Positions 33,301-38,035 of a DNA stretch of 38,035 bases are shown here, in pieces (the first letter of the stretch is position 1; every line of letters starts with the position of its first letter). The DNA comes from CAYQNU01 sp964419055 (GTDB taxonomy: Bacteria; Bacteroidota; Bacteroidia; Flavobacteriales_D; Parvicellaceae). The position numbers and the translations under genes were made by a program. Below the pieces are notes generated by a model. The model was not told the DNA's origin. It worked only from the letters and a program-made list of their open reading frames with translations, and made no database searches. The DNA is taken from NCBI GenBank assembly GCA_964419055.1, contig CAYQNU010000024.1, positions 1-38,035 of the forward strand, in the 5' to 3' direction.

Positions 33301-36274
33301 AGGATTAAGTTCTAGTACTGTTTCCAACCCAACGGCTAATCCAACGTCAACTACGGTTTACACGTTGACTGCTATTAATACAGCTAGTGGATGTACAGCA
33401 ACCAGTAATATGACTGTAACAGTAAATACAACTCTTCCAGTGGCAAATGCTGGAACAGCTTTTACTAAAACATGTGTAACCAATCCTACTGGAGCCACAA
33501 TTGGAGTAGCACCTGTAGCAGGAACTACTTATTCTTGGTCGCCAGCAACAGGTTTAAGTTCGAGTACCGTATCTAATCCTACAGCTAATCCAACTTCTAC
33601 AACTTCTTACACTGTTACAGCCACTAATTCCTCAAGTGGTTGTACTGCAACAAGCAATGTTACAGTAACGGTAAATACAACGCTTCCAGTAGGTAATACA
33701 ATTTCAAATCAAACATTATGTGATGGCGCCAATACAACTGCTGTTAATTTTACGGGAACACCAGCTTCAGGTGTCGTTTATAATTGGACCAATAGTAATC
33801 CATTAATTGGTTTAGGTGCAACTGGTTCAGGAAATATTGCTTCATTTGCTGCACAAAATGGAGGAGCTTCTGCCATTTCCTCAACCATTACGGTTACACC
33901 AACTACAACTGATAATGGTTGTGTTGGAAGTCCAGTTTCATTTACTATCTCCGTTAATCCGCTATTGAATTCAACATTTACATACCCAGGTAATACCTAT
34001 TGTCAATCAGGAACTAACCCCTCTCCAAATATTACAGGCGTAGCCGGAGGTACTTTTTCAGGAACAGCTGGTTTATCTATCAATCCAACTACGGGACTTA
34101 TTAATTTAGCAGCGAGTACGTTGACTTCACACGTGGTAACGTATACCACAATTGGAAGTTGTCCTACAAGCAGTACATTTAATTTTACAGTAACAACTGC
34201 TCCAACTTCCGGTTTTTCATACAGTCAACCTACTTATTGTCAGGAATCAGCTGATCCGTCTGTTATATATGTGGCTGGAGCCAGTGGGGGAGTTTTTAGT
34301 GCGACACCTGCTGGGCTTAGTATAAATACAATTACAGGTCAAATAGATTTATCAGCAAGTACACCTAACACCTACACCGTTACTAATTTTATTGCACCTT
34401 CTGGAGGATGTGCTCCTTCAACTTCAACTTTTGATGTTACAATATTTGAAACACCAACAGTAACTGCACCTGTTAGTAGCTCAGTTTGTGATGGAACACC
34501 AGTAACATTGAGTGGTGCTGGAAATGCGGTAAGTTACACTTGGAATAATGGTGTTTCTAATGGAGTTACTTTTACACCAACGAGCACTTTAACCTATACT
34601 GTAACTGGATTGAGTGCTAATAATTGTTCGAATACAGCCACAACAACGGTAACAGTAGTACCTAATGAAATTCCTCTATTTACATTTGGAACGACTGCAA
34701 GTATTTGCTCAGGAGCTTCCGTACCTACATTACTTTCAACTTCTACAAATGGTATAAATGGTGTTTGGTCGCCTTCATCAGTAAGTAATACTTCTAGTAA
34801 TAATTATGTTTTTACACCAGTTGCGGGAGTTTGTGCTCTTTCAACTAATTTTAATGTTACCATAACTTCCTTACCTCAAATTACAGGAACACCAGTTTCA
34901 TCACCAAGTGGATGTAATTTATCCAATGGTTCATTGACGAGTGTCAATGTAACGGGAAGCCCTGTTTTGATTTATGATTGGACCAATTCAAGTGGTAACA
35001 GTGTAGGGTCAAGTTCTGATTTAATAAATCAGCCTGCAGGAAATTATACGTTGACGGTAACAGATGGTAACGGTTGTGAAAGTCAGTTTGGCCCGTATTC
35101 AATAATTAATCCGAATGCACCAACTACTCCAACACCAATTGTTGTTAACCAAACTTGTACACAATCAACAGGTAGTATTACGCTTAGTGGTGGCTTTACT
35201 TCTTATGAATTAACTGGTATAAATCCTGTTCAACCATTGGTTTCCAATGCTACAGGTGTATTCACCAATTTAATTCCTGGAGATTACAGTGTTTTTGTAA
35301 TTGATGCGAATAGTTGTTCTTCTGTTGCTATTACTGTGACTATTTTGAATGATGATTTATTAGATTGTGATGGAGATGGAGTGACGACTGAAGATGAGGT
35401 AGCTGATGGAACCGATCCAAATGATCCTTGTGATTATTTAGCTGGTTCAATTACATTAACTCCATCCGGTGATTATTTAGATGCTGATTGTGATGGAGAT
35501 GGAGTAACTAATGGCGATGAAATAGCAGACGGTACCGACCCAGAAGATCCTTGTGATTATTTATCTGGCTCAATTACCTTGACTCCTTCTGGTGATTATT
35601 TGACAGAAGATTGTGATGGTGATGGTGTAACCAATGGTGATGAATTAGCTGATGGAACAGACCCAGAAGATCCGTGTGATTATTTGGCTGGCTCAATTAC
35701 ATTAACACCCTCAGGCGTATTCTTAACAACTGATTGTGATGGTGATGGTGTAACCAATGGTGATGAAATTGTTGATGGTACAGATCCTTTTGACCCTTGT
35801 AGTTTTGAAGATGGAAGTATAACGTTAACACCTGGAGGTTTATGGAATGATGCGGATTGTGATGGAGACGGTGTAACTAATGGGGATGAACTTGCAGACG
35901 GAACAGATCCTTATGATCCTTGTAGTTTGGATGAGTTATCCATTACACTTCCTGTAACGGATACTACTGATTGTGATGTAACCATTGATATTCCCGATGG
36001 ATTCTCACCAAATGGCGATTTAGTGAATGATGTATTTGTGATTGATAATATTGAATATTATCCAAAGAATCATTTCACTGTATTAAACCGTTGGGGTAAC
36101 ATTGTTTACGAAACAGATGGGTATTTAAATACTTGGGATGGAACCAGTCAAGCGAATTTAAAAATTGGGGGTGAAGATTTACCAACCGGAACTTATTTTT
36201 ATATCTTAGACTTGGGAGAAGACATTGAAGGTATGGAACGTTATTATAAAGGATTTATATTTTTAAATAGATAA
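30392..36274 (+). CDS. Giant T9SS-secreted adhesin-like protein with type B (gliding-motility-associated) C-terminal domain
   Basis: A 1960-residue secreted protein. A signal peptide (1-22, ending SNAQ) precedes two related beta domains of pre-peptidase C style (DDDVWYQF and DDDVWFRF, DPVLQLFSGGC and DPVIELFSGTC), a third related copy, then Ig/PKD-like modules rich in Cys, Thr and Ser. Four 83-residue repeats occupy residues 766-1097 and five 41-residue thrombospondin-3-like Ca-binding repeats (DCDGDGVTNGDE) residues 1658-1860. The last ~95 residues (DGFSPNGDLVNDVF, NRWGNIVYE, LPTGTYFYIL, GFIFLNR) are the gliding-motility-associated domain that marks type B cargo of the T9SS. It should therefore be exported across the outer membrane and attached or released at the surface. 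Adhesion is an inference; no catalytic domain is seen. A terminator follows. Confidence 0.93.
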   Translation: MKLFLKLAGACCALIFTLNSNAQTDGCSASPTIPVTATCASPTNGTTAGATQTIIGCVGNADDDVWYQFTATATTHQITVVGSASFDPVLQLFSGGCSVLNTVSCMDQTFNGGTETIYATGLTIGAVYKIRVYHYSAGSGSNTFTICVTTPPSAPANDNCAGATLLGVNLACTYTNSTSASATQSMVGCAGNADDDVWFRFVATNSVQTITVDPSAYMDPVIELFSGTCATLNSLYCVDNTFTNGNEVISAVGLIPGNTYYVRVYDYYTSTGGAPFQICVTGTATSAPTNDEPCNAIPLPAVTAECSYLNFTTVGATASLGAPTPASCAGGSAPFQGGFNATTADVWFSVVVPASGILSITPQPGYGINDAAMALYSGTCGALTQIACSDDYNFPGATNDFKPYILQTGLTPGSTVYIRYWRYNTNTGVFGICVSSPTNDNCANALYICDLNGYSASTSAAYTPDRPGTGAGQMFGNNETSAGVNLVDGTNSGGPFGGTTYDVNIENNSWITFTAAATTATLTVSIYNCWVGNFPSGGIQMEIFSGTNCNNFVSVSNFEESSTGFVITATGLTIGQDYYLMVDGYAGDICNYTITANTGVAFPEIIASANPICTGTSVTLTAPAGATSYLWSPGGQTTSTINVSPSSTTTYTCVVEGVCGYKQTLTKTVNVNQLPTLLNSTAVSICTGTAFNTTLTSDIPSTYSWSATPNGNVTGETTTTQSSSTINNTLNLSVGSSQIVNYNITSTAISSGCISNQTIAVTVNPRPVADAGSPFTKTCVTNPTGASIGMTAVAGVTYSWSPTTGLSSSTVSNPTANPTSTTTYTLTATQTSTGCTASSTVTVTVNTTVPVANAGSAFTKTCVSNPSGATIGVAPVAGVTYSWSPATGLSSSTVSNPTANPTTTTAYTLIATNTSSGCTATSNVSVTVNTTVPVANAGTDFTKTCVTNPSGATIGVAPVVGVTYSWTPTTGLSSSTVSNPTANPTSTTVYTLTAINTASGCTATSNMTVTVNTTLPVANAGTAFTKTCVTNPTGATIGVAPVAGTTYSWSPATGLSSSTVSNPTANPTSTTSYTVTATNSSSGCTATSNVTVTVNTTLPVGNTISNQTLCDGANTTAVNFTGTPASGVVYNWTNSNPLIGLGATGSGNIASFAAQNGGASAISSTITVTPTTTDNGCVGSPVSFTISVNPLLNSTFTYPGNTYCQSGTNPSPNITGVAGGTFSGTAGLSINPTTGLINLAASTLTSHVVTYTTIGSCPTSSTFNFTVTTAPTSGFSYSQPTYCQESADPSVIYVAGASGGVFSATPAGLSINTITGQIDLSASTPNTYTVTNFIAPSGGCAPSTSTFDVTIFETPTVTAPVSSSVCDGTPVTLSGAGNAVSYTWNNGVSNGVTFTPTSTLTYTVTGLSANNCSNTATTTVTVVPNEIPLFTFGTTASICSGASVPTLLSTSTNGINGVWSPSSVSNTSSNNYVFTPVAGVCALSTNFNVTITSLPQITGTPVSSPSGCNLSNGSLTSVNVTGSPVLIYDWTNSSGNSVGSSSDLINQPAGNYTLTVTDGNGCESQFGPYSIINPNAPTTPTPIVVNQTCTQSTGSITLSGGFTSYELTGINPVQPLVSNATGVFTNLIPGDYSVFVIDANSCSSVAITVTILNDDLLDCDGDGVTTEDEVADGTDPNDPCDYLAGSITLTPSGDYLDADCDGDGVTNGDEIADGTDPEDPCDYLSGSITLTPSGDYLTEDCDGDGVTNGDELADGTDPEDPCDYLAGSITLTPSGVFLTTDCDGDGVTNGDEIVDGTDPFDPCSFEDGSITLTPGGLWNDADCDGDGVTNGDELADGTDPYDPCSLDELSITLPVTDTTDCDVTIDIPDGFSPNGDLVNDVFVIDNIEYYPKNHFTVLNRWGNIVYETDGYLNTWDGTSQANLKIGGEDLPTGTYFYILDLGEDIEGMERYYKGFIFLNR
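32687..33682 (+). repeat. Four tandem 249-bp repeats in the T9SS adhesin
   Basis: Units begin at 32687, 32936, 33185 and 33434, exactly 249 bases (83 codons) apart. Each carries PVANAG-type start words, FTKTCV, TYSWSP or TYSWTP, and GLSSSTVSNPTANPT. Wording at DNA level differs in many third positions, so the array is not very recent. Confidence 0.95.
35363..35968 (+). repeat. Five 123-bp thrombospondin-3-like repeats
   Basis: Units start at 35363, 35486, 35609, 35732 and 35855. Each encodes DCDGDGVT, then DE-x-x-DGTDP and a Pro-Cys pair, the pattern of calcium-binding type 3 repeats. The last unit is three codons shorter and runs into a further DCD. Confidence 0.9.
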
Positions 36275-36298
36275 CTCGAATCACAATTTTCATTTAGT

Positions 36299-36336
36299 AA
36301 GCCCAATGGATCGTTTTTCGTTGGGCTTTACTTTTT
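36299..36336 (+). terminator. Intrinsic terminator after the T9SS adhesin gene
   Basis: AAGCCCAA (36299-36306) pairs with TTGGGCTT (36321-36328) around a 14-base loop, followed by TACTTTTT. The flanking GT/AC could extend the stem with one bulge. It lies 25 bases after the stop. Confidence 0.8.
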
Positions 36337-36462
36337 AATTAATTTTAACCTAACAGCATTTAATTTTCAGAGTTTTGTAAAGTACTTTATCCAATTTAAA
36401 AATGATTGCATAGTATATAAAATTGAGGTGGTAGCCCTCTTATTTTTAAGATTCTTTATTCC

Positions 36463-36470
36463 TAGATTTG
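36463..36470 (+). promoter_or_regulatory. Bacteroidota -7 box TAGATTTG
   Basis: Matches TAnnTTTG, 31 bases before the ATG of the next giant gene. No clear TTG -33 element. A 12-bp perfect palindrome TAAAGTACTTTA (36378-36389) and a short hairpin GAGG/CCTC (36425-36439) lie upstream in the same gap. Confidence 0.4.
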
Positions 36471-36501
36471 TATTTTCTGTTTAACACATTAAATATAATT
36501 T

Positions 36502-38035
36502 ATGAGAACAATTAATTCAATAGTTCGACTTTTACTTTTATTAGTTACCTTTTCTATAATATCTCTAATTTCAAGAGCGCAAACAATCTTCCCATGGAAT
36601 ACTTGGCCCGCAGGAGGATTTTTACAAAATATTAATGCAGGCGGTAATACCATGTCTGTCGCTTATACCGAATTTGCAAACAGTAGAGCTCAAACCTTAG
36701 GAAATTCTTTTGATTGCTTTGGTACTACACCAACAATATATTCGGTTCCATTTTTTTATAATGCGTCAACTATGTATGCGCAAGATTATTCATCGGGTAC
36801 GTGTTATTGCTCTAGTAGTTCTGCTCAAAGCGGTTTAATTTTAGCAGCAAATTATCCAGATAATAATGCTTCACGATTTGAACAAATTGTTGCAACATTT
36901 ACAAACCCTGTCTGCACCCCTGTAACTTTCGATATATGGGAAATTAATCAATCGATATATTCCGGAGATGGATCTCATTATTTTACAGATGTAGTCGATA
37001 TTTCTGCAACGGATTATTTAGGAAATCCAATTCCAGCTGCAAATATTGTAATTACGGGTTGTGGAAGTAATGTCGTTTCTACCTCTGGTAACACAAAAAC
37101 CATTACCGCAGTTGGAAATAGCTGTGCTTGTGGAGCTCATGGCGTTACTATTAATGCAGGTCCAGTAAAAACAATTACAATAAGATATCGTAATGGGGGT
37201 GCTACCTACAGTTCAAATCCATCATCTCAATACATCATTATTTCAAGAATAACTACCGGAGCACCTAACATTACTCCTACCTTTACTGCAGTAGCTCCAA
37301 TTTGTGTTGGGGAACCATTAGCTGCACTCCCCACCACAAGTAACAATGGAATTTCTGGATCTTGGAGTCCAGCTGTTAATAACACAGCAACTACAGTATA
37401 TACTTTTACACCTGATGCGGGTCAATGTGCTGTAAATACAACAATGTCAGTGACAGTAAATACTGGAACCACACCAACGTTTGCTGCCGTGGGTCCTTAT
37501 TGCTCAGGTACGTCAATTCCAGCTTTACCAACTACAAGTACTAATAGTATAACAGGAACCTGGAGTCCAGCAATAAATAATACCGCAACTACATTGTATA
37601 CATTTACACCAACTGCTGGTCAATGTGCCAGTTCTACAACGCAAACAATTACTGTAAATACTCCAGTAACACCAAATTTTGCTGCCGTGGGTCCTTATTG
37701 CTCAGGAGCGTCAATACCAGCTTTACCAACTACAAGTACTAATAGTATAACAGGAACCTGGAGTCCAGCAATAAATAATACCGCAACTACATTGTATACA
37801 TTTACACCAACTGCTGGTCAATGTGCCAGTTCTACAACGCAAACAATTACTGTAAATACTCCAGTAACACCAAATTTTGCTGCAGTAGGTCCATATTGTT
37901 CAGGGGCGTCCATTCCAGCTTTACCAACAATAAGTATTAATAGTATAACAGGGACTTGGAGTCCAGCCATAAATAATACCGCAACTACATTGTATACATT
38001 TACACCAACTGCTGGTCAATGTGCCAGTTCTACAA
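36502..38035 (+). CDS. N-terminal part of a giant repetitive secreted protein (runs off the window)
   Basis: ATG at 36502 opens a frame that stays open for 511 codons to the window edge. A signal peptide (hydrophobic residues 7-22, ending SRAQ) is followed by an N-terminal domain of about 230 residues with several Cys (GTCYCSSSSAQSG, NSCACGAHGV), which I do not recognise. From 37282 there are tandem 66-residue Ig/PKD-like repeats (SWSPAVNNTATTVYTFTP-type words). By analogy with similar Bacteroidota giants, the missing end may hold a T9SS sorting domain; that cannot be seen here. It has its own likely promoter and lies after the terminator of the adhesin gene. Two secreted giants in a row suggest a surface-protein region. 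Confidence 0.88.
   Translation, partial: MRTINSIVRLLLLLVTFSIISLISRAQTIFPWNTWPAGGFLQNINAGGNTMSVAYTEFANSRAQTLGNSFDCFGTTPTIYSVPFFYNASTMYAQDYSSGTCYCSSSSAQSGLILAANYPDNNASRFEQIVATFTNPVCTPVTFDIWEINQSIYSGDGSHYFTDVVDISATDYLGNPIPAANIVITGCGSNVVSTSGNTKTITAVGNSCACGAHGVTINAGPVKTITIRYRNGGATYSSNPSSQYIIISRITTGAPNITPTFTAVAPICVGEPLAALPTTSNNGISGSWSPAVNNTATTVYTFTPDAGQCAVNTTMSVTVNTGTTPTFAAVGPYCSGTSIPALPTTSTNSITGTWSPAINNTATTLYTFTPTAGQCASSTTQTITVNTPVTPNFAAVGPYCSGASIPALPTTSTNSITGTWSPAINNTATTLYTFTPTAGQCASSTTQTITVNTPVTPNFAAVGPYCSGASIPALPTISINSITGTWSPAINNTATTLYTFTPTAGQCASST
37282..38035 (+). repeat. Tandem 198-bp repeats, partly almost identical, open at the window end
   Basis: Units start at 37282, 37480, 37678 and 37876, each 198 bases (66 codons); the last is cut by the window edge. 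Units 2 and 3 differ at only three bases by my count, and the visible second half of unit 4 is almost identical to them, while unit 1 is clearly diverged. Confidence 0.95.

Noticed and set aside
32687..33682. Regular repeats that could suggest a CRISPR array
   Set aside because: The period is 249 bases, the frame is open throughout and the units encode Ig/PKD-like modules; there are no short repeats with unique spacers.

Overview
This AT-rich window comes from a member of the Bacteroidota, most likely a free-living Flavobacteriales-type bacterium. The signs are a type IX secretion (T9SS) gliding-motility-associated C-terminal domain, a BT_3928-type DoxX/MauE protein, large secreted proteins with PKD-like and thrombospondin-3 repeats, TAnnTTTG-type promoter boxes close to start codons, and no clear Shine-Dalgarno sequences. 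All genes I can support lie on the + strand. I see no tRNA, rRNA, CRISPR array, transposase or phage gene.

Layout. 1-3113: a phosphorelay cluster with the C-terminal part of a hybrid histidine kinase (receiver plus Hpt), a sigma-54-dependent NtrC-type regulator and a stand-alone receiver whose receiver resembles that of the regulator. 3164-3911: a small outer-membrane-type protein and a tiny lipoprotein, closed by a strong hairpin. 4263-9480: a 38-aa single-span membrane peptide, an LpxL/HtrB-type acyltransferase, exonuclease III, 2,4-dienoyl-CoA reductase (FadH), a long non-coding stretch with a palindromic element and decayed short repeats, and an LpxH-type metallophosphoesterase with a clear terminator. 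9672-27451: a tightly packed run of a BT_3928-type membrane protein, a DppB-type permease, triose-phosphate isomerase, PrmA, a 1479-aa secreted protein that I do not recognise, PlsY, and a 2553-aa envelope protein (TPR, PD40 propeller, coiled coils, Asn/Thr-rich linkers and four C-terminal SPOR-like domains). 27501-29810: a polysaccharide flippase and a family 2 glycosyltransferase. 29964-36274: a small exported protein followed by a 1960-aa T9SS type B cargo adhesin. 36502-38035: the start of another repetitive secreted giant, cut by the window edge.

The common theme is envelope building: lipid A acylation and trimming (LpxL, LpxH), phospholipid synthesis (PlsY), polysaccharide export, peptidoglycan-associated SPOR modules and secreted adhesins. 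Housekeeping genes (xth, fadH, tpiA, prmA) are interspersed. The item most likely to be undescribed is the giant SPOR protein. Its front half looks like the T9SS protein PorE (TPR, PD40, regulatory-like beta domain), but it ends in four SPOR-like domains rather than an OmpA domain. It shares a run of closely spaced genes with the unrecognised 1479-aa secreted protein.
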